Below, in pieces: positions 1-5,614 of a DNA stretch of 5,882 nt. The DNA comes from Acidimicrobiales bacterium. GTDB lineage: Bacteria > Actinomycetota > Acidimicrobiia > Acidimicrobiales > Acidimicrobilacustridaceae. The notes below the pieces were generated by a model, which was given only the letters and a program-made list of their open reading frames with translations, had not been told where the DNA came from and searched no databases. Within the stretch, counting starts at the first letter, position 1. Each line of letters begins with the position of its first letter. The stretch is from assembly GCA_023261915.1 (NCBI GenBank), contig JALRFT010000147.1:1-5882 (forward strand), in the 5' to 3' direction. The position numbers and the translations under genes were made by a program.

Positions 1-1098
1 CATCAGCCGCATGGTGGTGATCCCCAGATCGTTGAGGATCTGCGCGCCGATCCCGTACTCGCGACTATCGACCGGCAGGCCCAACTCAAGGTTGGCGTCA
101 ACGGTGTCCCGACCCTCGTCCTGCAGTGAGTAGGCGCGAATCTTGTGACCGATGCCAATGCCCCGTCCCTCATGCCCACGGAGATAGACGAGGACCCCGA
201 GGCCCTCCTCGGCAATGCGGGCAAGGGCCGCATCGAGTTGGACCCCGCAATCGCACCGAAGCGAACCAAAGACGTCGCCAGTGAGGCATTCGGAGTGGAC
301 TCGGACGAGGACCTCATCTTCGCCCTGGACGGCACCGCGCACCAACGCCACGTGTTGCTCACCGTCGAGCAGTGACTCGTAGACGTAGCAGCTGAAGTCG
401 CCCCAGTCGGTGGGGATTCGGGCCTCGGCCACCCGCCGGACAAGTTTCTCGGTCTGACGTCGGTATCGGATGAGATCCGCAATCGAGATGAGCAGAAGAT
501 TGTGCTCGCGGCAGAACTCGAGCAGATCCGGGACCCGAGCCATCTCCCCGTCTTCGCGCACGATTTCGCACAACACCCCAGCCGGAGCGAGTCCAGCCAT
601 CCGAGCGAGATCGACGGCCGCTTCGGTGTGACCTGCGCGCTTGAGCACACCACCATCGGCGTAGCGGAGGGGAAAGATGTGGCCAGGCCGGGCGAGATCG
701 GCGGGATGGGTCGAGGGGTCGATGAGCGCCCGGATGGTCGTGGCCCGATCGGCAGCCGAGATACCGGTGGTCGTTCCGTGACGAAGATCTACCGAATACG
801 TAAATGCCGTGCGCTGCGCCTCGGTGTTTTCACGAACCATCAGGGGAATGTCGAGTTCGTCGAGTCGCTCCCCCACGAGTGGGACACAGATCACCCCCGA
901 GGTATGCCGCACGAAAAAAGCGATCTTGTCCGGCGTGGCGAACTCCGCCGCCATGATGAGGTCGCCCTCGTTCTCGCGGTCCTCGTCATCAACGACGACG
1001 ACAATCTCTCCTTTGGCAATGGCCGCCACTGCTTCAGGAATCGTGGCAAAACCGGCGCCCGGGGTGTCGGGTCGCTCAGGCGTGATCGGGGTGGGCAC
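1..1098 (-). CDS. ribBA: RibBA, bifunctional DHBP synthase / GTP cyclohydrolase II (3' end outside window)
   Basis: Supplies both precursor branches of riboflavin synthesis in the cytoplasm. The N-terminal half makes 3,4-dihydroxy-2-butanone 4-phosphate from ribulose 5-phosphate; the C-terminal half opens GTP to the pyrimidine that RibD uses. I translated 366 codons by hand, all open to the window edge. The DHBP synthase domain spans about residues 16-215, with the acidic metal-binding loop DDEDRENEGD (37-46), TTGISAADRA (110-119), RPGHIFPLR (137-145) and GHTEAAVDL (156-164). The GTP cyclohydrolase II domain starts near 220, with zinc motif HSEC-X10-CDC (C271, C282, C284) and catalytic-loop sequence RGHEGRGIG (307-315). 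The chosen GTG start has an AAGGAG site 5 bases upstream and gives MPTPITPERP. The gene overlaps the end of ribE by 23 bases. Fused proteins of this family are usually a little over 400 residues, so roughly 40-60 are missing. Both catalytic halves look intact. Confidence 0.96.
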   Translation of the reverse strand, partial: MPTPITPERPDTPGAGFATIPEAVAAIAKGEIVVVVDDEDRENEGDLIMAAEFATPDKIAFFVRHTSGVICVPLVGERLDELDIPLMVRENTEAQRTAFTYSVDLRHGTTTGISAADRATTIRALIDPSTHPADLARPGHIFPLRYADGGVLKRAGHTEAAVDLARMAGLAPAGVLCEIVREDGEMARVPDLLEFCREHNLLLISIADLIRYRRQTEKLVRRVAEARIPTDWGDFSCYVYESLLDGEQHVALVRGAVQGEDEVLVRVHSECLTGDVFGSLRCDCGVQLDAALARIAEEGLGVLVYLRGHEGRGIGIGHKIRAYSLQDEGRDTVDANLELGLPVDSREYGIGAQILNDLGITTMRLM

Positions 1099-1729
1099 GG
1101 GGACTCCTTGGGGGGTCGTGGAGGGACTCAGCGTCCGAATTGCCAGCACCTCGGTGAGGTTCAAGCAACCGTTCGGTATATTTGGCGATCACGTCGATCT
1201 CAAGATTGACCCTACCGCCCACAGGCTTGTGCCCCAAGGTCGTCACCGCTGCCGTGTGCGGGATCACGGCCACCGTGAAGCTCGTCTCGTTGACGTCCAC
1301 CACGGTGAGACTCACCCCGTCAACGGTGACCGAGCCTTTGGGAACGAGGTAGCGCAGCACCGATGGCGGGACCGTTACCTCGAAATCGGGTGGGGTGTTC
1401 TTGATGACCCCCACTGCGTCGACGTGACCTTGGACTAGGTGTCCGCCGAGGCGATCAGCGAGGCGGACGGGACGTTCGAGATTGATCCGGTCCCCGGGGC
1501 GAAGGTCGCCGAGGGCGGTGACGGCGAGCGTCTCATCGCTGAGGTCTGCTTCCCACCATCCGAAGCCATCCCCATCGGGCTGGTTGAAGGCCACCACCGT
1601 CAGGCAACAACCGTTCACCGCGATCGACGAGCCCATCTCCACATCGGCGAGCACGGCAGCGCAGGCGAAACGGGGACGGCTTCCCACCGACAGAACCTCA
1701 CCGAGTTCTTCGACAATCCCGGTGAACAT
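1076..1729 (-). CDS. ribE: Riboflavin synthase, alpha subunit
   Basis: Catalyses the last riboflavin step, the dismutation of two 6,7-dimethyl-8-ribityllumazine molecules to riboflavin plus the pyrimidine that is recycled by lumazine synthase. The 217-residue protein opens with the family signature MFTGIVEELG. It is built from two lumazine-binding beta-barrel repeats, about 1-96 and 97-195. The internal duplication is visible as NGCCLTV (39-45) against DGVSLTV (137-143), and the second barrel opens with GHLVQGHVDAVG (96-107). The last ~20 residues (rich in P, R, H) lie beyond the conserved fold and are encoded partly in the overlap with ribBA. The length is normal. The ATG gives the canonical MFTGIVE start; an AAAAGG-like site lies about 10 bases upstream. 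It sits between ribD (54-base gap) and ribBA (23-base overlap) and is probably co-transcribed with both. Some nomenclatures call this gene ribC. Confidence 0.97.
   Translation of the reverse strand: MFTGIVEELGEVLSVGSRPRFACAAVLADVEMGSSIAVNGCCLTVVAFNQPDGDGFGWWEADLSDETLAVTALGDLRPGDRINLERPVRLADRLGGHLVQGHVDAVGVIKNTPPDFEVTVPPSVLRYLVPKGSVTVDGVSLTVVDVNETSFTVAVIPHTAAVTTLGHKPVGGRVNLEIDVIAKYTERLLEPHRGAGNSDAESLHDPPRSPRAHPDHA
1104..1109 (-). promoter_or_regulatory. Shine-Dalgarno site of ribBA inside the ribE 3' end
   Basis: AAGGAG on the minus strand, 5 bases before the GTG at 1098. It is the clearest ribosome binding site in the window and fixes the ribBA start. It lies within the last codons of ribE, which points to translational coupling or re-initiation. 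Confidence 0.8.
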
Positions 1730-1751
1730 CAGCGGTCAGCCTTTTCCAACA

Positions 1752-1779
1752 CCCCTCCAGTGTGGGGCATTGCAGCCCC
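1752..1779 (-). repeat. Overlapping inverted repeats in the ribD-ribE spacer
   Basis: Just after the ribD stop, the minus strand reads GGGGC-TGCAAT-GCCCC (1779 to 1764), a 5-bp G/C hairpin. The second arm can instead pair forward as CCCC-ACACTGGA-GGGG (1767 to 1752), so the two hairpins exclude each other. There is no U-run after either, so this is not a standard intrinsic terminator. It could be a processing or attenuation element, or chance in GC-rich DNA. It lies upstream of the ribE ribosome binding region. Confidence 0.3.
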
Positions 1780-1783
1780 GGGG

Positions 1784-2842
1784 TCACAACCCGCGATCAA
1801 CTGGCTCCAGATCAACCCGCAAATCGGGGCCGACCTGGCGCACACCGACAATCTGCCCCCGCCAGAGATCGGCAATCCCAGCGGGTCCTGGTCCGATCAC
1901 GGGTGGCAGGCCGTCACTCCCCCCGGCAAGAGCGGGAGCGAGGTACACGACGTAGCGGTTGACGAGACCTTGGTGATGAAACGAGGCCGCTACCGTGGCG
2001 CCACCCTCAACAAGGACCTGCAGCACACCGCTGCTGCCGAGCTCGTTGAGCAGGTCGGTGAGTGAACCGGCGTGCTCGTGAGCGGGCAACACCCGTGCAC
2101 CCGGGGGGATCGAGCCAAGGACAACACGCCGCGGCTGACGAAGATCACCCAGGTCGTCGTCACCAACCGACTCCCAGCCGGCGAGACGCACCGTCAGTGA
2201 TGGGTCGTCGGCGCGAACGGTGCCCGCTCCAACGACGATGGCGTCGCTGTCGGCCCGCAGACTGTGGGCGTCGCTGCGTGCCGCATCCGAAGTGATCCAC
2301 TGACTCGTCCCATCAGCGGCGGCCACTCTGCCGTCAAGCGTGGATGCCCACTTCAGCACCACCCACGGGCGGCCGGTGCGTCGGTGGTAGAGGTACGGAG
2401 CCAACTGGTCTTCCACCAGTGCCTCGCCGCACCCGACATCGACGGTGACCCCATGATGACGCAGTGTGGCGATTCCACGACCGGCGACCTTGGGGTCCGG
2501 GTCCTCAAGAGCGACGACCACCCGAGAGATTCCTGCGGCCAGGATGGCATCAACGCACGGTGCGGTGGCACCGTGATGAGAACAAGGTTCGAGCGTGCAG
2601 TACAGCGTGGCACCCCGAGCGGCGTCACCAGCGGCGGCGATGGCCACCACTTCGGCATGTCGGCCTCGACGGCCGTCGGTGGCTCCTCCGAACATTCTCC
2701 CGGCGCCTGGCGATTCATCTGGTGGGCAGACCACTGCCCCCACCCACGGTCGGGGGGCAACCGATCGCCGCGCCGTCCACGCCAGAGCAACGGCCTGGTC
2801 CATGGCCGCCTGATCGGCCGCCGTCCAACTCCCACTAGTCAC
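1784..2842 (-). CDS. ribD: RibD, bifunctional pyrimidine deaminase / reductase
   Basis: Performs steps two and three of riboflavin synthesis: deamination of the GTP cyclohydrolase II product, then NADPH-dependent reduction of its ribosyl side chain. With the GTG at 2842 the protein has 352 residues, typical for the family. The N-terminal cytidine-deaminase-like domain (about 10-145) has VGAVV (34-38), HAE (H62, E64) and LEPCSHHGATAPC (84-96; zinc ligands H62, C87, C96). The C-terminal reductase domain (about 158-352) has LKWASTLDGR (163-172), GTSQWITSD (178-186), a VGAGTVRADDP segment and a VLVEGGATVA segment. The start is uncertain. The same frame stays open to an ATG at 2899 and a TTG at 2962, but family similarity begins only near residue 10 of the GTG version and no strong Shine-Dalgarno site marks any candidate. 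A 156-base gap separates it from mog upstream, the largest break in this operon. Confidence 0.94.
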   Translation of the reverse strand: MTSGSWTAADQAAMDQAVALAWTARRSVAPRPWVGAVVCPPDESPGAGRMFGGATDGRRGRHAEVVAIAAAGDAARGATLYCTLEPCSHHGATAPCVDAILAAGISRVVVALEDPDPKVAGRGIATLRHHGVTVDVGCGEALVEDQLAPYLYHRRTGRPWVVLKWASTLDGRVAAADGTSQWITSDAARSDAHSLRADSDAIVVGAGTVRADDPSLTVRLAGWESVGDDDLGDLRQPRRVVLGSIPPGARVLPAHEHAGSLTDLLNELGSSGVLQVLVEGGATVAASFHHQGLVNRYVVYLAPALAGGSDGLPPVIGPGPAGIADLWRGQIVGVRQVGPDLRVDLEPVDRGL

Positions 2843-2915
2843 GACGTGCCGTTCCGTGATTTCCGCACGCCCAACGCGCCCCCCGAACGACAGGCTCATT
2901 GCACGGTGGCGCCAT
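2835..2915 (-). CDS. Possible 26-residue leader ORF overlapping the ribD start
   Basis: An ATG at 2915 opens a short frame (begins MAPPCNEPVV, ends GTARRD) that closes with TAG at 2837-2835, three bases past the proposed ribD GTG. Stop and start therefore overlap, as in coupled upstream ORFs. A TAGAGT hexamer ends 6 bases before this ATG, the spacing expected of a leaderless message. It has no Shine-Dalgarno site and no recognisable domain. It may be a chance frame; if ribD really starts at the ATG at 2899, it would just be an out-of-frame overlap. Confidence 0.2.
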   Translation of the reverse strand: MAPPCNEPVVRGARWACGNHGTARRD

Positions 2916-2921
2916 GCCTTG

Positions 2922-2927
2922 ACTCTA
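2922..2927 (-). promoter_or_regulatory. Possible -10 element (TAGAGT) upstream of ribD
   Basis: TAGAGT fits the TANNNT pattern of actinobacterial housekeeping promoters. It lies in the mog-ribD gap, 79 bases before the proposed ribD start. No -35-like hexamer is seen at 16-18 bases. It could give the rib genes a promoter of their own within the operon. Confidence 0.25.
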
Positions 2928-2936
2928 CCCGTGGCC

Positions 2937-2963
2937 CTTGGTGGGCCCGGGTGGGATACCAAG
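2937..2963 (-). repeat. Inverted repeat in the mog-ribD gap
   Basis: Perfect 6-base arms CTTGGT (minus strand 2963-2958) and ACCAAG (2942-2937) flank 15 bases. It begins about 35 bases after the mog stop and ends 9 bases before the TAGAGT hexamer. No U-run follows. It could be a weak terminator stem, an operator, or chance. Confidence 0.25.
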
Positions 2964-2998
2964 TGGCAAGCACCTGCGCACCCTCCATCACACCTTCG

Positions 2999-3490
2999 TC
3001 AATGGCCGGCCGAGGAGCCGTGACCGTGAGCTCCCCCGCCGGCGAGAAGATCGAGGGCGTGGGGCAGGACGTCGATGATGGCCTCAAGGCACTCCTTGGC
3101 CCCCGATGGGGATCCGGGGACGTTCACCACGAGAGCGCTGCCGCGAGTGCCCGCAGTGCCCCGCGACAAGCGACCGAGAGGACTGATCGACCGCATCGCT
3201 TCAGCGAGACCAGGGGCCACTCGATCGAGAACGATCGCCGTGCCTTCCGGAGTGAGGTCTCGGGGGCCAAATCCAGTACCCCCCGTGGTAACGACGAGAC
3301 CAAAGAAGCCGTCACAGAGATCGACGAGGGCCTCACCCACGTGTTCCCGTCCGTCGGGCACCACCCGGATGTACTCGACGGTGAACCCGGCGGCTTCAAG
3401 CACGCCGGCGACGGCGGGGCCACCGCGATCTTCGGAGGTGCCCGCCGACACTGAATCAGAGACGACGAGTATTCGGGCTGCCGGAGTCAC
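2999..3490 (-). CDS. MogA/MoaB-family molybdenum cofactor biosynthesis protein
   Basis: This family handles molybdopterin (MPT) in cofactor assembly. MogA-type members adenylylate MPT with ATP before molybdate insertion. From the GTG start the protein has 163 residues, the usual single-domain size. Visible motifs are the strand start ARILVVSDSVSAG (5-17), the nucleotide/MPT-binding loop TTGGTGFGPRDLTPE (68-82) and NVPGSPSGAKE (123-133). The region around 103-126 (SPLGRLSRGTAG, then VVNVPG) resembles actinobacterial MoaB/Mog proteins more than a gephyrin-like MoeA fusion. The tail is short, rich in Gly and His (GGGAHGHG). The GTG is chosen because it overlaps the fmt TGA as GTGA, has GGGGGTGG just upstream, and puts the family's first strand at residue 6. 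A longer TTG reading from 3541 would run back into fmt. No other molybdenum gene is visible. MogA cannot be separated from MoaB here, so no symbol is given. Confidence 0.9.
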   Translation of the reverse strand: MTPAARILVVSDSVSAGTSEDRGGPAVAGVLEAAGFTVEYIRVVPDGREHVGEALVDLCDGFFGLVVTTGGTGFGPRDLTPEGTAIVLDRVAPGLAEAMRSISPLGRLSRGTAGTRGSALVVNVPGSPSGAKECLEAIIDVLPHALDLLAGGGAHGHGSSAGH

Positions 3491-4398
3491 TGCCCACCCC
3501 CGAGTATCTCCCCTGTCTCGGGTCGTAGACCCCGAAGCCACTCAACCGCCGGCTGACGAGTTCGACCGTCGGGAACGACCTCAACCAACTCGAGCGCTCC
3601 GTCGCCTGCCCCCACGAGCACCTTGCCATCCGAACCGAGAACCCCGGGAGCGAGGTGTTCCGCCGCCGCTGGAGCGATCCGGGCCGAGGTGACCTTCAGA
3701 CGCCGACCACGACAGGTTGTCCACGCCCCGCCTGTCCGCACCCGTCGTTCGAGCACCTCGGGACTGAGCGACCAGTCGAGCGCCACATCGCTCTTGCCGA
3801 TCTTGTCCGCGTAGACCGGTTCACCCTGTTGGGACGTCGGACTCGGCAATGGGCCTCCAAGGGTGGTGGCGAGGAGATCGCCACCAAGGACCGACAGTCG
3901 CAGGGCCAGCGACTCTGACGTGTCATCGCCACGAATTGGCTCTTCGACACACGCCAGTACGCCCCCCGTATCGAGGCTCTCCTCCACGACCATCACGCAG
4001 ACACCCGTCCGGTCGTCACCGGCCAACAGGGCTCGTTCGACGGGTGCTGCTCCCCGCCACCGTGGAAGCAAGGAGAAGTGGAGATTCACCATGGGAACCT
4101 GAGCCAGAACCGGGCCGGGAATGATGGTGCCGAAGGCCACGATCACCCCGAGATCAATCGACGGGTCGTCGAGAGGACTGAGGTCGTGATGAATGGGGAT
4201 CCCGGCCGCAGCGGCACACTGGGCCACCGGCGTCGGCGTGGCCGGTGCCCGGCGTCCACGCCGCCGAGGCTCACCAGTGACGACAGCAACCACATCTACC
4301 TCGCTGTCGATAAGTGCTTGCAGGGGAGCAACAGCGATCTGCGGGGTGCCGAGATAGACAACCCGACGCACCGCAACCGGCAGAGGGGCAAGTCCCAT
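3487..4398 (-). CDS. fmt: Methionyl-tRNA formyltransferase
   Basis: Transfers a formyl group from 10-formyltetrahydrofolate to initiator Met-tRNA, marking it for bacterial translation initiation. With the ATG at 4398 it has 303 residues. The N-terminal transformylase fold opens with RRVVYLGTPQIA (11-22). The catalytic Asn-His-Asp set appears as VNLH (N105, H107) and SLDTGG (D143), around the hallmark SLLPRWRGAAP (109-119). The C-terminal tRNA-binding domain (about 190-300) has ADKIGKSDVALDW and a GRRLKV segment, and ends near VEWLRGLRPETGEIL. The tRNA-contacting loop after strand 2 reads GEPRRRGRR instead of the more usual RPDRPAGRG type, but stays very basic. The start is unsure. A GTG at 4371 (294 residues, starting VRRVVYLGTP) fits the family's N-terminus best, the ATG lies 10 bases after the def stop, and neither has a good Shine-Dalgarno site. 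It follows def and overlaps mog by 4 bases. Confidence 0.96.
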   Translation of the reverse strand: MGLAPLPVAVRRVVYLGTPQIAVAPLQALIDSEVDVVAVVTGEPRRRGRRAPATPTPVAQCAAAAGIPIHHDLSPLDDPSIDLGVIVAFGTIIPGPVLAQVPMVNLHFSLLPRWRGAAPVERALLAGDDRTGVCVMVVEESLDTGGVLACVEEPIRGDDTSESLALRLSVLGGDLLATTLGGPLPSPTSQQGEPVYADKIGKSDVALDWSLSPEVLERRVRTGGAWTTCRGRRLKVTSARIAPAAAEHLAPGVLGSDGKVLVGAGDGALELVEVVPDGRTRQPAVEWLRGLRPETGEILGGGQ

Positions 4399-4408
4399 CC
4401 CGAGCAGA

Positions 4409-4936
4409 TCAGGGAAGCTGGAGCCCGCCGGATGGCGGTACGGCGGGAGAGCCAAGCGTCAGATCCAGCAGGGCGCGCTTGGCGTCCCGACGCTGCTCCT
4501 CGGTCAGGCGTTCGGTGAGCAGCACCCCATCGAGGTGGTCGAGTTCGTGCTGGAAGATCCTCGCCTCGAAATCGGTGGCCTCGAGTTCCACAGCGTTGCC
4601 ATCAAGATCGACGCCACGAAGCAGGACCGTCCGCGGCCGAACCACTGACCAATGAAGACCGGGGATGGAGAGACATCCTTCGACGAACTCCCATTCCCCG
4701 TCGGTCTCCGCGATCACCGGGTTGATGAGCACTCCGGCTCGCTCGTCGCTGTCGTAGACGAAAATACGTCGGCTCACGCCAACCTGGGGGGCGGCGAGAC
4801 CAACCCCCGGGGCGTCATACATGACCTCGAACATGTCGTCCACGAGAGCGGCAACGGTGCTGTCGATGTCGGTGACCTCGCTGGCACGCTGGGTCAGGAC
4901 CGGGTCGCCAATCACCCGGATGTCGTAGGGAACCAT
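4409..4936 (-). CDS. def: Peptide deformylase
   Basis: Removes the formyl group from the N-terminal methionine of nascent proteins, the partner activity of the adjacent fmt. The 175-residue protein has all three family motifs: GVGLAAPQVG (44-53), EGCLSIPG (86-93) and QHELDHLDG (129-137). This gives metal ligands C88, H130 and H134 and catalytic E131. It starts MVPYDIRVIGDPVL, the expected N-terminus. The tail after about residue 160 is short and Pro/Gly-rich. The frame stays open upstream to 5503, but that stretch is antisense to the methyltransferase and has no similarity to deformylases. There is no good Shine-Dalgarno site; a TACCCT hexamer ends 7 bases before the ATG, so the mRNA is probably leaderless. 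It is the first gene of the def-fmt-mog-rib run. Confidence 0.97.
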   Translation of the reverse strand: MVPYDIRVIGDPVLTQRASEVTDIDSTVAALVDDMFEVMYDAPGVGLAAPQVGVSRRIFVYDSDERAGVLINPVIAETDGEWEFVEGCLSIPGLHWSVVRPRTVLLRGVDLDGNAVELEATDFEARIFQHELDHLDGVLLTERLTEEQRRDAKRALLDLTLGSPAVPPSGGLQLP

Positions 4937-4943
4937 GACCCCA

Positions 4944-4949
4944 AGGGTA
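4944..4949 (-). promoter_or_regulatory. Putative -10 element of the def operon (TACCCT)
   Basis: TACCCT on the minus strand is followed by exactly 7 bases and then the def ATG, which would place the transcription start at or next to the ATG. No TTGACA-like -35 is seen at normal spacing. It shares its TA with the opposing hexamer at 4948-4953. Confidence 0.6.
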
Positions 4950-4953
4950 GCGT
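4948..4953 (+). promoter_or_regulatory. Putative -10 element of the methyltransferase operon (TAGCGT)
   Basis: TAGCGT on the plus strand is followed by exactly 7 bases and then the ATG at 4961, again the leaderless spacing. An AAGGG at 4943-4947 is 13 bases from the ATG, too far to be a convincing ribosome binding site. No clear -35 is present. Confidence 0.55.
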
Positions 4954-4960
4954 TCCGACC

Positions 4961-5614
4961 ATGGCGGACCCCACCGAAACCTCGGCGCCATTCGCCCACT
5001 ACTTCACCGGGCCGGCCGATGACCTTCCGCGACGTCCCCGACCTGTCGAGGTCGTCGTTGACGACCAGCGGCTCTCCCTCGTGAGCGACGCCGGGGTGTT
5101 CTCCCACGGTGCGCTCGATGAGGGCACTGCCCTGTTGATTGCGCGAGGTGCCCGACCCGAGGCCGAGTTCACCGATATTGCGGACCTTGGGTGTGGCTGG
5201 GGCCCGATCGCCGTCAGCCTCGCCTTGCGGTGCCCCCACGCCACCGTGTGGGCTCTCGACACCAACGCCCGCGCCACTGGACTCTGTGCCGACAACGCCC
5301 GAGCGTCCGGGGTCACGAGTGTTCGGTCCGTCACTGTGGACGCCGACCCACCCCTCGGTGGGCTCGATCCCGAGGTGACCTTCGACGCCATCTGGTCCAA
5401 TCCGCCCGTTCGGATCGGCAAAGCAGCCCTTCACGACCTGCTGCGGGGGGCGTTCGCAAGGCTCCGACCGGGAGGCACCGCCCACCTCGTGGTGCACAAG
5501 CACCTCGGCTCGGACTCTCTTCAGCGGTGGCTAGACGCCGAGGGTTACCCCACAACCCGGCGCCTGTCCCGTCTGGGCTACCGACTTCTCGATGTAGGCC
5601 CGGTGACGATGTGA
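4961..5614 (+). CDS. RsmC-like class I SAM-dependent methyltransferase
   Basis: A 217-residue small-domain methyltransferase of the MTS/RsmC type. Relatives with a full two-domain architecture methylate a guanine N2 in 16S rRNA; this single-domain form is common in actinobacteria and its substrate is not established here. Visible features are HYFTGPADDLPRRPRPVEV (13-31), the pre-core GVFSHGALDEGT (45-56), SAM-binding motif I DLGCGWGPIA (75-84), the acidic strand-2 end ALD (D100), and the catalytic motif IV SNPPVRIGK (146-154), typical of enzymes acting on exocyclic or ring amino groups. A late strand, GGTAHLVVHKHLGS, closes the Rossmann fold. The ATG is the only sensible start; the frame stays open upstream to 4652 only as the antisense of def. 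It is divergent from def, with a 24-base spacer, and overlaps the next gene by GTGA. Confidence 0.9.
   Translation: MADPTETSAPFAHYFTGPADDLPRRPRPVEVVVDDQRLSLVSDAGVFSHGALDEGTALLIARGARPEAEFTDIADLGCGWGPIAVSLALRCPHATVWALDTNARATGLCADNARASGVTSVRSVTVDADPPLGGLDPEVTFDAIWSNPPVRIGKAALHDLLRGAFARLRPGGTAHLVVHKHLGSDSLQRWLDAEGYPTTRRLSRLGYRLLDVGPVTM

Noticed and set aside
502..1209. Plus-strand open frame of 235 codons
   Set aside because: Antisense to ribBA, which reads through with two intact catalytic domains. No recognisable motif or ribosome binding site.
2843..2962. Longer RibD from the TTG at 2962 (392 residues)
   Set aside because: The extra residues have no similarity to the family, and the frame has a better-fitting GTG at 2842 and an ATG at 2899.
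2843..2998. FMN riboswitch (RFN element) upstream of ribD
   Set aside because: I looked for the conserved CCGGCGGT and GCCGACGGT cores and the flanking stems on the minus strand and did not find them; the gap is also short for that element plus an expression platform.
2264..3454. Long plus-strand open frame of 396 codons
   Set aside because: It lies antisense to ribD and mog, both of which carry full catalytic motifs. Its translation is low-complexity, rich in R, P, S and G, with no domain; it is a GC-bias shadow.
3491..3541. Longer Mog protein from the TTG at 3541
   Set aside because: It would overlap fmt by over 50 bases, with no ribosome binding signal, when a GTGA start with a G-rich upstream site exists at 3490.
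4652..4960. N-terminal extension of the RsmC-like methyltransferase frame
   Set aside because: It is antisense to def over the HEXXH and EGCLS coding region and has no ribosome binding site; the protein begins sensibly at 4961.
4937..5503. N-terminal extension of the deformylase frame by about 189 codons
   Set aside because: The stretch is antisense to the methyltransferase, has no family similarity, and the true N-terminus MVPYDIRVIGDP is at 4936.
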